Positions 34,515 to 42,853 of a DNA stretch of 64,000 nt are shown in pieces. The stretch's first letter is position 1; every line of letters starts with the position of its first letter. Under the pieces are notes generated by a model. That model searched no databases and was not told the origin of the DNA. It worked only from the letters and a program-made list of their open reading frames with translations. The DNA lies in the NCBI RefSeq assembly GCF_002332425.1, contig NZ_NRGS01000005.1, positions 124,001 to 188,000 on the forward strand. The letters are read 5' to 3'. Made by a program: the position numbers and the translations under genes. The stretch comes from Brachybacterium alimentarium. GTDB lineage: Bacteria; Actinomycetota; Actinomycetes; Actinomycetales; Dermabacteraceae.

Positions 34515-34546
34515 CACGGCGGGCCCCGTCCTCGGGGCCCGCCGTG
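34515..34546 (+). terminator. Perfect terminator hairpin between the BI-1 and cardiolipin synthase genes
   Basis: CACGGCGGGCCCCG and its complement form a 14-bp perfect stem around TCCT, 69 bases after the Bax-inhibitor-like stop and 64 bases before the cardiolipin synthase start. Confidence 0.8.
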
Positions 34547-34609
34547 ACGTATCTGGTCGAACGCAGGGCGAATCGGCCGGGAGGACCATCCCGCAGAGAG
34601 GAGCTCCCC

Positions 34610-36097
34610 GTGGCCGAGCTCTGGCAATGGATCCAGGACCACGGCGTGGTCGTGGTGACCTACGTCTATCTCGGTCTGGACGTGCTCCTGCGACTCGTCG
34701 GCCTGGTGGTGGTTCCCCGGAACCGTCGCCCCGGGTCGGCCCTCGCCTGGTTGATGGCGATCATGGTCCTCCCGCTGGTCGGCTTCCCGCTCTACCTGCT
34801 CCTGGGCAAGGCCGAGCTGCCCCGCAAGCGTCGTGAGAAGCAGAAGGTCATCAACCGTCTGATGCACGTGCGGGCGCAGGACCTCCCCGACAGCGAGCTC
34901 GACGAGGATTCGCCCAGCTGGCTGCAGTCCGCCGTGAGCCTGAACCGGGAGCTCGGCGCGTTTCCGCTGACCGGCAACAACTCGGCCGATCTCGAGATCG
35001 ACTACGACACCTCGATCGCCCGCATGACGGCGGACATCCGCGCCGCGACCCGCGAGGTGCACGTGCTGTTCTTCGCCATGGCGCTGGACGAGGTCACGCA
35101 GGACTTCTTCGATGCCCTCGCCGAGGCGGCCGACCGCGGCGTGACCGTGCGTGTGCTGTACGACCACTGGGGTTCCCTGAGCCACGGGTCCGTCTACCGG
35201 GCGATGCGCCGTCATCTCGACGCCCACGGCATCGAGCACTACCCGATGATGCCGATCAAGCCCTTCCGCGACGGCGCCTTCCAGCGACCCGATCTGCGCA
35301 ATCACCGCAAGCTGCTGATCCTCGACGGTCAGATCGGGTGGATGGGCAGCCAGAACCTCATCGCCGCCCACTACGACAAGAAGTCCAACATCCGGCGCGG
35401 CCTGCACTGGCAGGAGACCATGGCCAGGTTCCGCGGGCCGATCGTCTCGGAGATGAACCTGCTGTTCGCGACGGACTGGTACTACGAGTCCGCGGAGATG
35501 CTCACCGAGGACGACCTGGTCCAGGCGCCGACGGACACCTCGGGCAGCTACGAATGCCAGCTGGTGCCCAGCGGGCCCGGCTTCGTGTTCGAGAACAACC
35601 TCGCGCTGTTCAATCAGCTCTTCTACTCCGCGAGCCGACGGATCATCGCCGTCAGCCCGTACTTCGTTCCCGAGGAGTCGATGCTCGCCGCACTCGTCAC
35701 CGCCGCGCGGCGCGGGGTCGAGGTCGAGCTGTTCGTCTCGGAGATCGGCGACCAGTTCCTGGTCTTCCACGCCCAGCGCTCCTACTACGCGGCGCTGCTC
35801 GAGGCGGGCGTCAGGATCTGGCTCTACCGCGCGCCGACGATCCTGCATGCCAAGCACGTCACGATCGACGACGCCGTGACGGTGATCGGCTCCTCGAACA
35901 TGGACATCCGCTCGTTCCTGCTGGACATGGAGAGTTCGATGATGATCGGCGGCACCGACTTCATGGAGAAAATGCACCACGTCGAGGACGTCTACCGCTC
36001 CCGCAGCCGGGAGCTGACGCTCGAGGAGTGGGAGCAGCGGCCGGTGCCGATGCGACTGCTGGACAACCTCTGTCGGCTCGCGTCGGCGGTCGTCTGA
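34610..36097 (+). CDS. cls: Cardiolipin synthase (phospholipase D superfamily)
   Basis: A 495-residue membrane enzyme that condenses phosphatidylglycerol into cardiolipin. Two N-terminal hydrophobic segments (about 13-36 and 45-66, PLDc_N type) anchor it. Two HxKxxxxD motifs follow: HRKLLILD (232-239) and HAKHVTID (413-420), each with the trailing GS-x-N. The middle region with LYDHWGSLSHGS matches bacterial cardiolipin synthases. GTG 34610 has GAGGAG six bases upstream. Its stop is only six bases from the convergent gene ending at 36104, with no terminator between them. Confidence 0.93.
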   Translation: MAELWQWIQDHGVVVVTYVYLGLDVLLRLVGLVVVPRNRRPGSALAWLMAIMVLPLVGFPLYLLLGKAELPRKRREKQKVINRLMHVRAQDLPDSELDEDSPSWLQSAVSLNRELGAFPLTGNNSADLEIDYDTSIARMTADIRAATREVHVLFFAMALDEVTQDFFDALAEAADRGVTVRVLYDHWGSLSHGSVYRAMRRHLDAHGIEHYPMMPIKPFRDGAFQRPDLRNHRKLLILDGQIGWMGSQNLIAAHYDKKSNIRRGLHWQETMARFRGPIVSEMNLLFATDWYYESAEMLTEDDLVQAPTDTSGSYECQLVPSGPGFVFENNLALFNQLFYSASRRIIAVSPYFVPEESMLAALVTAARRGVEVELFVSEIGDQFLVFHAQRSYYAALLEAGVRIWLYRAPTILHAKHVTIDDAVTVIGSSNMDIRSFLLDMESSMMIGGTDFMEKMHHVEDVYRSRSRELTLEEWEQRPVPMRLLDNLCRLASAVV

Positions 36098-36103
36098 GTC
36101 CGG

Positions 36104-36898
36104 TCAGCTTCCCAGCCCCGTGAGGGATTCATAGGCCTCCTCGTCCGCCTCCTCATGCTCGGTGACGCCCACGGCGTGCTCCAGGACCAGGGCGCTGGGG
36201 CCCTCGTCCGCCTCGAGCACGACCACCAGGATCGCGGTGGCATCGGTCCGCTCGAGGGTGTCGTGGCCGAAGTTCACGACCGCCGTGGTCTCGTAGCCGG
36301 GCATCCCCGCGACCGTCACCGGCTTGGTGACCTCGTCGTCCCAGGTGCGCTCGGTCGCCTTGCCGCCCCAGCTGCCGTCGGTGAAGAGGCACTTGGCGAT
36401 CCGCTGAGAAGCAGCCTCGTTGCCGGGATAGTCGATGCCGGGTTGCCACTGGACCAGGCCGACGGTGGCCGAGGAGTACCAGTTCTTCTCGACCTCGCCG
36501 CGGGCGATCTGGGTGTCGTTGAGGAAGGAGGCAGGGCCGGTGGACCCACGGCCGCTGTACTCCGCGGGCGGGATGAACTGCAGCCCGCCGCCGCGCAGCT
36601 TCCCGGACGGGTTCGTGGAGGTCCGCTCGTACTCGGGGGAGTAGCAGCGCTGCTCGACCACCTCCGTGGGCTCGGGGGAGGCGCTCCCGGTCGCCGAGGC
36701 GGCCGAGCTGTGCGCGGTGGTGGTCTGCTCACCGGCACCCCCCAGTCCGGACGGACGCAGCACGAGATAGGCGACGGTGGCGCCGACGATCAGGAGGAAG
36801 ACCAGCGCGAAGGAGAGCACGCCGACCAGCAGCGGGCCACCTCGACCGCCGCCGGGGGTCGGCGGCGGGGTGCCGGTGTGCTGCGGTCCGGTGTGCAC
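36104..36898 (-). CDS. Membrane-anchored extracytoplasmic protein, tandem paralogue 2
   Basis: A 264-residue protein I cannot assign to a named family. A Pro/Gly-rich cytoplasmic stretch (1-21) leads into a single helix (about 23-47) and an extracytoplasmic domain of about 200 residues. Two cysteines (in EQRCYSPEY and AKCLFTDG) likely form a disulfide. Shared with the preceding gene are RGG-LQ-PP, a WYS-x-VGLVQW region, YPG-EAAS, an LERTD block and an EADEGPSALVLE near the end. GTG start with AAGGAG seven bases upstream. It follows its paralogue by 37 bases, so the two are one operon. Confidence 0.78.
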   Translation of the reverse strand: MHTGPQHTGTPPPTPGGGRGGPLLVGVLSFALVFLLIVGATVAYLVLRPSGLGGAGEQTTTAHSSAASATGSASPEPTEVVEQRCYSPEYERTSTNPSGKLRGGGLQFIPPAEYSGRGSTGPASFLNDTQIARGEVEKNWYSSATVGLVQWQPGIDYPGNEAASQRIAKCLFTDGSWGGKATERTWDDEVTKPVTVAGMPGYETTAVVNFGHDTLERTDATAILVVVLEADEGPSALVLEHAVGVTEHEEADEEAYESLTGLGS

Positions 36899-36935
36899 GG
36901 GATGCTCCTTCGTCGATGCCCTGTCCGGGGCAACG

Positions 36936-37859
36936 TCACTCGACGACCTCGAGGCTGTCGATGATGTCCTCGAGCTCCTGGACGTGTTCGGGCTGGTCGG
37001 CCGCGACGTCGCTGGCCAGGGCGCTCGGCCCGTCCGGCCCCTCGACCACGACGGCGGTCACCACCGACGAGTCCGTCGTCGAGAGCACCGCCGGGTCCTC
37101 GAAATGATAGGTGGCCTGCACGATCCATGCAGGACTGCCGTCCACGGTGAAGGCCTCGGACCGGTAGTCCGTCACCTCGGGATGGTCACCGAAGTAGGCG
37201 ACGACCCCGGAGGTGGTCGCGTAGCACTGGAAGATCGAGACGGCGGCGGATTCCATGCCCGGATAGCCGCCCTCCTCCTCGGGCCAGACCACGCGACCGA
37301 GGTTCACGACGCTGTACCAGCTGCCCTCGACGTTCCGGCCCTGTGCGTCGACCTCTGTCATGTACGGCAGCGCACCGGACCCCCAGGCGAACTTCCAGGT
37401 GGGAGGAATCGTGTACTGCAGGTCCCCGCCGCGGATGGTGCCGGGATCGGCTCGCTGGGCGGGGGAGGGCTCGGGGACGGTGCAGTCCGTGGTGGGCTTC
37501 TCCGTGAAGATCGGCGGCGGCGGGGCGATGTCGGGATCCTCGGGGTTCGGCACGTACTCCGAATGGCCCTCTCCGGTGCGATCAGCCGTGTCGTACGCCT
37601 CGGGATCCTGGTCCAGGACCGAGCGGAACACCGTCTGCGAGAGGACCAGGGCCAGCACGGCGAGGAGCACCACGCCGGAGCCGACGATCGAGAGCACGGT
37701 GGCCAGGGTGCGTCGGCGCGAGCGCGGGCTGGGATCGCTCAGGTCGGGGACGTGCTGCTGCCCCTCGTGGTCCGGGAGCGCGTCCGGCTCGGCGCCGGTG
37801 AAGTCGGGCAGGCCCGAGCCCGCGGACCGCAGATCGTCGCCGTGCGGATTCTCAGTCAT
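36936..37859 (-). CDS. Membrane-anchored extracytoplasmic protein, tandem paralogue 1
   Basis: A 307-residue protein with the same plan as the gene after it: an acidic cytoplasmic N-terminus (1-48), a basic RSRRR just before a single helix (about 51-74), and an exported domain. It carries a Pro-rich linker and the two conserved cysteines (TTDCTVPE, IFQCYAT). RGGDLQYTIPP, GSWYSVVNLGRVVW, GYPGMESA and VEGPDGPSAL align with the paralogue. ATG 37859 with GGAGG five bases upstream. No enzyme motif is visible, and I do not recognise the family. Confidence 0.78.
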   Translation of the reverse strand: MTENPHGDDLRSAGSGLPDFTGAEPDALPDHEGQQHVPDLSDPSPRSRRRTLATVLSIVGSGVVLLAVLALVLSQTVFRSVLDQDPEAYDTADRTGEGHSEYVPNPEDPDIAPPPPIFTEKPTTDCTVPEPSPAQRADPGTIRGGDLQYTIPPTWKFAWGSGALPYMTEVDAQGRNVEGSWYSVVNLGRVVWPEEEGGYPGMESAAVSIFQCYATTSGVVAYFGDHPEVTDYRSEAFTVDGSPAWIVQATYHFEDPAVLSTTDSSVVTAVVVEGPDGPSALASDVAADQPEHVQELEDIIDSLEVVE

Positions 37860-38071
37860 CGTCACCTCCCCGGCGCAGCCGGTCCCATGCCCCGATCCGG
37901 GCCCCTTGCCCCGGGCGATTCTCGCACGGACCACCCGTTCGGTGCCCTGACCGGACAGTGGTCGGTCTCTCGGCGATCCCCGCGCGGCCGAGGCCAGATG
38001 CGATTGGTACTCTCCGGGCACACGGCCGACGGAGCCCCCTGCCCGCCCCGGCCCCGATGGATGGAGTCTGC

Positions 38072-38947
38072 ATGCGCCCACCCCTGGTCCTCACGATCGC
38101 CGCCTCGGACTCCGACGGTGCCTCCGGTCTCCAGTCGGATCTGAAGACGTTCACGGCTCTCGGAGCGTACGGCGCGAGCGCTGCGACCATGATCTGCGCC
38201 GTGAACACGCAGGGTCTGCGCGGGATCCACTACCTCCCCGGGGACGTGGTGCGCGGCCAGATCGATGCGGTCGCCACGGATCTGCTGCTGGATGCCACGA
38301 AGATCGGTGCCCTGGGCAGCGCCGCTGTCGTGGAGGCGGTCGCCGCAGCGGTGCGCGAGCACCGGGACCGGCTGGGGAGGCTCCTCCTCGACCCGGTGAT
38401 GGTGGGCAGCGACGGGTCCGCGCTGATCTCCGCCGAGGGCGCCCGCGCGCTGCGCGACTCCCTCGTGCCTCTGGTGGACCTGCTCACCCCGAACATGGCC
38501 GAGGCCGCGCAGCTGCTGGGCAGGCCGATCGCGACCTCGCTGGACGAGATGCGCGAGCAGGCGCTGGCCCTCCAGGCCCTCGGGCCGCAGGCCGTGCTGG
38601 TCACCGGCGGGCGCCTCGAGCACGATGACGCCGTCGATGTGCTGGTGCATCCCGGTGGCACCGACCTGCTGCGCGCCGATCGCGTCCCCGGTCGGCGCGT
38701 GCGTGGTGCGGGGTCCACGCTCTCCGCCGCGATCGCCGCGCAGCTCGCCCGCATCGAGGAGTACGACCGGGCCGGGGAGCTCGAGGAGATCGGCGAGGCC
38801 GGCACCGACGACGACCTGGTGACGATCGTGGCCTCGGCCCGTGAGTTCCTGGCCAGCGCGATCGAGAACGCCGGCGACTGGTCGATCTCCCGCAGCGACT
38901 CCGGCTACAGCACGCTGAACCACCTGATCACGCTCGACAAGGACTGA
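38072..38947 (+). CDS. ThiD/PdxK-like ribokinase-fold kinase with altered active site
   Basis: A 291-residue kinase of the hydroxymethylpyrimidine/pyridoxal kinase family. Family landmarks are ASDSDGASGLQSDLKTF (11-27, where ThiD normally has SDPSGGAG), LLDPVMVGSDG (105-115), DLLTPNMAEA (136-145) and the phosphate-binding GAGSTLSAA (212-220). In ThiD the last motif reads GTGCTLSAA and the Cys helps catalysis; here it is Ser215. No thiamin genes lie nearby. So the substrate may be pyridoxal or another vitamin precursor instead of HMP. ATG 38072 with GGAG five bases upstream. Confidence 0.8.
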   Translation: MRPPLVLTIAASDSDGASGLQSDLKTFTALGAYGASAATMICAVNTQGLRGIHYLPGDVVRGQIDAVATDLLLDATKIGALGSAAVVEAVAAAVREHRDRLGRLLLDPVMVGSDGSALISAEGARALRDSLVPLVDLLTPNMAEAAQLLGRPIATSLDEMREQALALQALGPQAVLVTGGRLEHDDAVDVLVHPGGTDLLRADRVPGRRVRGAGSTLSAAIAAQLARIEEYDRAGELEEIGEAGTDDDLVTIVASAREFLASAIENAGDWSISRSDSGYSTLNHLITLDKD

Positions 38948-38985
38948 TCGGGCGGGACGCACGGAGCGGCTCGGACCCGGACGGT

Positions 38986-39057
38986 CCCGGCGAGCCCGGC
39001 GAGCCCGGCGAGCCCGGCGAGCCCGGCAAGCGCGGCGAACCCGGCGATCCGGCGAGT
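38986..39057. repeat. Nine-base tandem repeat after the ThiD-like gene
   Basis: About eight copies of CCCGGCGAG, the first four or five exact and the rest degenerate (AAGCGCGGC, AACCCGGCG, ATCCGGCGAG). It lies in the gap between convergent genes, 39 bases after the kinase stop. Confidence 0.8.
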
Positions 39058-39115
39058 GCGGGGATCAGGCGGGTCCGGCGGGTCCGACGGGCTCAGCGGG
39101 TCCGGCCGGCTCGGC

Positions 39116-40342
39116 TCAGCCGTCGAGCAGACCCAGGTCCTGCTTGAGGGAGAGCACGCGCAGCGCCGATTCCCGCACGCGCTCCTCCTGCGCGGTGGAC
39201 TGCCCCGCCCAGTCCTCGACGGCGTCGACCAGCTGTCCGGTCAACGAGGCATCGGCGGTGAGCACCAGGTCGCCGCCGGCCTCGAGCAGGCGCGTGGCAC
39301 GGTCGGCGACGGGCACCGAGGCGACGGCCTCCGCGGCGCCGATGTCGTCGGTGACCACGAGCCCGTCGTAGCCGAGCTGATCGCGCAGCAGATCAGTGAT
39401 GACCACGGAGGAGAACATCGCCGGCACTCCCGGCTCGAGCTCCGGGTAGATCGCGGAGGACATCATCACCAGCTGGGCACCGGCGTCGATCCCCGCGGTG
39501 AAAGAGTCCAGGAACGGGTCATCAGGGCCGGTCACGGTGTCCTCGATGCCCTCGGCGGAGAAGTCGGTGTTCTGCTCCACCCGGCCCAGGCCCGGGAAGT
39601 GCTTGAGGGTGGCCGCCACACCCTGCGCCGTCAGCGCCTCGACCGCGGCCCGCACGCACTCGCCCACGTGCTCGGGCTCGGTGCCGAAGCCGCGGCCCAG
39701 CCCGCCGACGGGCTCATTGGCATCGCCCAGCTCGGGGTCCACGACGTCGGCGACCGGAGCGAGGTCCACGTGGATGCCGAGCGCGGCGAGGTCTTCGCCG
39801 ATGCTCGTGTACGCGTCCGTCACGGCCCGGCCGCTGTCAGTGCTGTCAGCTCCCAGGGTCTCGGCCGACGGGGTGCGTCGGGCGGCATCCCCGCGCAGCA
39901 TCCGCACCTGCCCGCCCTCCTGGTCCACCGCGATCAGGGGCGCCACGCCGTCGCCGACGCCGTCGTGGGCGCTGCTCACCACGGACTCCACTGCGGCGGG
40001 GTCCTTCCACACCTGCAGCAGGAAGATGCCGGCGGCGTGATGGTCGGTCCATACCTCTGCGGGGATCTCGGTGCCTGCGGGGATCCCGACCAGCACCAGC
40101 TGGCCGGCGATCTCGCGCGGGCTCAGCTCGTCCAGCAGCAGCTCCGCGGCCGTCGGCTCGGGCTCGGTGGTGGGATCCGCCGTGGGCTCCGCACCGCCGT
40201 CCGAGCTGCCGCCGTCGGATCCCCCGTGGTCGGAGGAGCCGCCGGAGTCGCTGGTGCCGTCGGCTGCGGGATCCTGTCCGGAGTCGGTGCAGGCGGCGAG
40301 CGCTGCAGCGGGGGTCAGGGCCAGAAGATGACGTCGGCGCAT
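39116..40342 (-). CDS. Glycoside hydrolase family 3 lipoprotein (NagZ-like)
   Basis: A 408-residue exported lipoprotein. The signal has MRRRHLLALTPAAALAAC with lipidated Cys18, then a Ser/Gly/Asp/Glu-rich linker to about 65. The GH3 N-terminal barrel follows: LIAVDQEGGQVRML (substrate-binding Asp), LDLAPVADV-type strand, KHFPGLGR and GLVVTDDIGAAE, whose Asp is the expected nucleophile. The NagZ-specific His loop after KHFPGHG is not conserved (LGRVEQNTD instead), so N-acetyl-beta-glucosaminidase activity is not certain. ATG 40342; divergent from the small gene at 40419. Confidence 0.85.
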   Translation of the reverse strand: MRRRHLLALTPAAALAACTDSGQDPAADGTSDSGGSSDHGGSDGGSSDGGAEPTADPTTEPEPTAAELLLDELSPREIAGQLVLVGIPAGTEIPAEVWTDHHAAGIFLLQVWKDPAAVESVVSSAHDGVGDGVAPLIAVDQEGGQVRMLRGDAARRTPSAETLGADSTDSGRAVTDAYTSIGEDLAALGIHVDLAPVADVVDPELGDANEPVGGLGRGFGTEPEHVGECVRAAVEALTAQGVAATLKHFPGLGRVEQNTDFSAEGIEDTVTGPDDPFLDSFTAGIDAGAQLVMMSSAIYPELEPGVPAMFSSVVITDLLRDQLGYDGLVVTDDIGAAEAVASVPVADRATRLLEAGGDLVLTADASLTGQLVDAVEDWAGQSTAQEERVRESALRVLSLKQDLGLLDG

Positions 40343-40418
40343 GGCGCCAGTGTTCCACGCCGCGACGAGCCTCAGGAAGTCGTGCTGCCGGGCGTCGCCG
40401 TGCCCGTAGGCTGGCCCC

Positions 40419-40664
40419 ATGAGCACCGAGACGTCGCCCCGGGAGCACCCTCGGGCCGTCGCGATCGACCCCGCCACCGGCGTGCTGCCGGCCGTGCGGG
40501 CGCGCCGGACCGACGTGTCCGGCGGCCGCGAGGTCGGGGACGTCCCGACCTCGGTCCTGCTGTCCACGAGCGCCGCCGCCCGGGAGCCGGCGATCGATGC
40601 CCTCGATGCCGAGCGCACGACCGATGCAGACCGTTCCGCCGCCGTCCTGAAGGAGACCCGATGA
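40419..40664 (+). CDS. Small hypothetical protein coupled to the S9 peptidase gene
   Basis: An 81-residue soluble, acidic protein of unknown function. It is rich in Arg, Asp, Ala and Thr with no hydrophobic segment, and centres on VAIDPATGVLPAVRARRTD. It looks genuine: it starts with ATG at the head of a transcription unit, and its TGA overlaps the ATG of the peptidase (ATGA at 40661-40664). An AAGGAG inside its own end serves the next gene. I do not recognise the family. Confidence 0.6.
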   Translation: MSTETSPREHPRAVAIDPATGVLPAVRARRTDVSGGREVGDVPTSVLLSTSAAAREPAIDALDAERTTDADRSAAVLKETR

Positions 40665-42853
40665 ACGATGCCAGCCCCCAGAGCGATGTCGCTGCGGCGA
40701 CCACCACCAGTCGTCCGCAGCTCCCTGCCGCCGACGGCTCCACCGACCCGCACCAGTGGCTCGAGGACGTCACCGGGCAGGAAGCGCTGACCTGGGTCCG
40801 CGAGCACAACGCACGGGCCGAGGACGAGCTCGACGCGGTCGCCGACCCGCGTGACCCCGACGGCGCACCGCTCGCGCAGACCCTGCAGCACGAGATCCGC
40901 GAGATCCTCGACGCCAAGGACAAGATCCCCGGGGTGGTGCTGCGCGGCCAGCACCTCTACAACTTCTGGACCGACGCGGACCACGAGCGCGGGCTGTGGC
41001 GACGCACCACGCTCGAGTCCTATCGCACCGATGCCCCGGAGTGGGAGGTCCTGCTGGACGTCGACGCGCTCAACGAGGCCGAGGGCGAGGACTGGGTGTG
41101 GCACGGTGCGCGCCTGCTGCGGCCGACGGGCCTGGCCGACGGCGAGCCGTACCGCCACGCCCTCGTCGACCTCTCCCACGGCGGCTCGGACGCGGATGTC
41201 ACCCGCGAGTTCGACCTGGAGACGCTCCAGTTCGTGCCCGAGTCCGAGGGCGGATTCTTCCGCCCCGAGGCCAAGGGCAGCCTCGGCTGGATCGACGTGG
41301 ACACCGTCTGGGTGTGCACCGACTTCGGCGAGGGCACGCTGACCAGCTCCGGCTACGCCCGCCAGGCACGCCTGTGGACGCGCGGCACTCCGCTCGCCGA
41401 GGCGCAGCTGGTGCACGAGGTCGCCGAGACCGACATGGCCGTCTTCGCCGCCCATGACTCCACCCCGGGCTGGGAGCGCGACTGGGTCATCGAGGCGCAT
41501 GCCTTCTACGACAGCACGATCCACGTGGTCGACCGCGAGCAGGACCCGCCGGTGCTGACGACGCTCGAGGTGCCGCGGGATCTCGAGGCGACCGCTCACC
41601 GCGACCTGGGCATCTTCAGCCCCCGCAGCGACTGGGAGCTGGACGGGGAGACGTACTCCGCCGGGTCCCTCGTGGTCGGCGACTTCGCGGGCTTCCTGGA
41701 CGGCACGGCCGAGCTGCAGGTGCTGTTCGAGCCCACCGGATCCACCTCCCTCGAGGACATGACGATCACACGGACCACCGTGGTGCTCTCCGTCCTGGAG
41801 GACGTGGTGCACCGCCTCGAGGTGCACACCCGCGACGACGACGGCACCTGGGTGCGTCGGGACCTGTATCCCGAGCTCCAGGGATCGATCGGGGTCGCCG
41901 CGGTCGACGCCGACATCGATGACCGCATCTGGGTCACCGTCACCGGATTCATCGAGCCCACCACGCTGCTGCTCGGGGATCTCTCCGAGGTCGCCGGTGG
42001 AGGCGAGCCCGGAGCGCTCGAGACCATCAAGTCGACCCCCGCCCGCTTCGACGCGGAGGGCCTGGACGTCAGCCAGCACTTCGCGACGAGCGACGACGGC
42101 ACCCGCATCCCGTACTTCGAGATCTCGCGCACCGACCGCGTGGAGTCGACGACCCCCTCGCCGACCCTGCTGTACGGCTACGGCGGCTTCGAGATCTCCC
42201 TGACCCCGGGCTACCTCGGAGCGATCGGGAAGGCCTGGCTGGAGCGGGGCGGCACCTATGTGCTGGCGAACATCCGCGGAGGCGGCGAGTACGGGCCCCG
42301 CTGGCACCAGGCCGCGCTCACCGAGAACCGCCACCGCGCCTACGAGGACTTCTCCTCCGTGGCGAAGGACCTCGTCGAGCGGGGCGTCACCGATCGCGAC
42401 CACCTCGCGGTGCGCGGCGGCTCCAACGGCGGCCTGCTCACCGGCAACATGGTCACCCAGTACCCCGAGCTGTTCGGAGCGGTCATCATCCAGGTGCCGC
42501 TGCTGGACATGAAGCGGTACTCGCACCTGCTGGCCGGGGCGTCCTGGATGGCCGAGTACGGCGATCCGGACACCGAGGACTGGGAGTTCCTCCGCACCTT
42601 CAGCCCCTACCATCTGCTGCGTGCGGACGCCGGCCCCTCCTATCCGCCGACGTTCCTGCTCACCTCCACCCGTGACGACCGGGTCCATCCCGGGCACGCC
42701 CGCAAGTTCACCGCCGCGATGGAGTCCCTGGGTGCGGACGTCCGCTCGTGGGAGAACACCGAGGGCGGGCACGGGGGAGCGGCGACCAACGAGCAGGCGG
42801 CGCGGATGAACGCACTGCTGTACACCTTCCTGTGGAACACGATCGGAGCGTGA
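40661..42853 (+). CDS. Prolyl oligopeptidase-family serine peptidase (S9A)
   Basis: A 730-residue cytoplasmic peptidase. An N-terminal beta-propeller region (about 25-450, opening with DPHQWLEDVTGQEALTWV, the usual S9 start) gates a C-terminal alpha/beta hydrolase. The catalytic Ser588 is in RGGSNGG, Asp at about 672 in TSTRDDRVHPGHA and His704 in EGGHGGAA. YGYGGFEISLTPGY and the ANIRGGGEYGPRWHQAA block are classic S9A signatures. ATG 40661 with AAGGAG five bases upstream. It probably cleaves short proline-containing peptides; it forms an operon with the small gene before and the hydrolase after. Confidence 0.92.
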   Translation: MNDASPQSDVAAATTTSRPQLPAADGSTDPHQWLEDVTGQEALTWVREHNARAEDELDAVADPRDPDGAPLAQTLQHEIREILDAKDKIPGVVLRGQHLYNFWTDADHERGLWRRTTLESYRTDAPEWEVLLDVDALNEAEGEDWVWHGARLLRPTGLADGEPYRHALVDLSHGGSDADVTREFDLETLQFVPESEGGFFRPEAKGSLGWIDVDTVWVCTDFGEGTLTSSGYARQARLWTRGTPLAEAQLVHEVAETDMAVFAAHDSTPGWERDWVIEAHAFYDSTIHVVDREQDPPVLTTLEVPRDLEATAHRDLGIFSPRSDWELDGETYSAGSLVVGDFAGFLDGTAELQVLFEPTGSTSLEDMTITRTTVVLSVLEDVVHRLEVHTRDDDGTWVRRDLYPELQGSIGVAAVDADIDDRIWVTVTGFIEPTTLLLGDLSEVAGGGEPGALETIKSTPARFDAEGLDVSQHFATSDDGTRIPYFEISRTDRVESTTPSPTLLYGYGGFEISLTPGYLGAIGKAWLERGGTYVLANIRGGGEYGPRWHQAALTENRHRAYEDFSSVAKDLVERGVTDRDHLAVRGGSNGGLLTGNMVTQYPELFGAVIIQVPLLDMKRYSHLLAGASWMAEYGDPDTEDWEFLRTFSPYHLLRADAGPSYPPTFLLTSTRDDRVHPGHARKFTAAMESLGADVRSWENTEGGHGGAATNEQAARMNALLYTFLWNTIGA

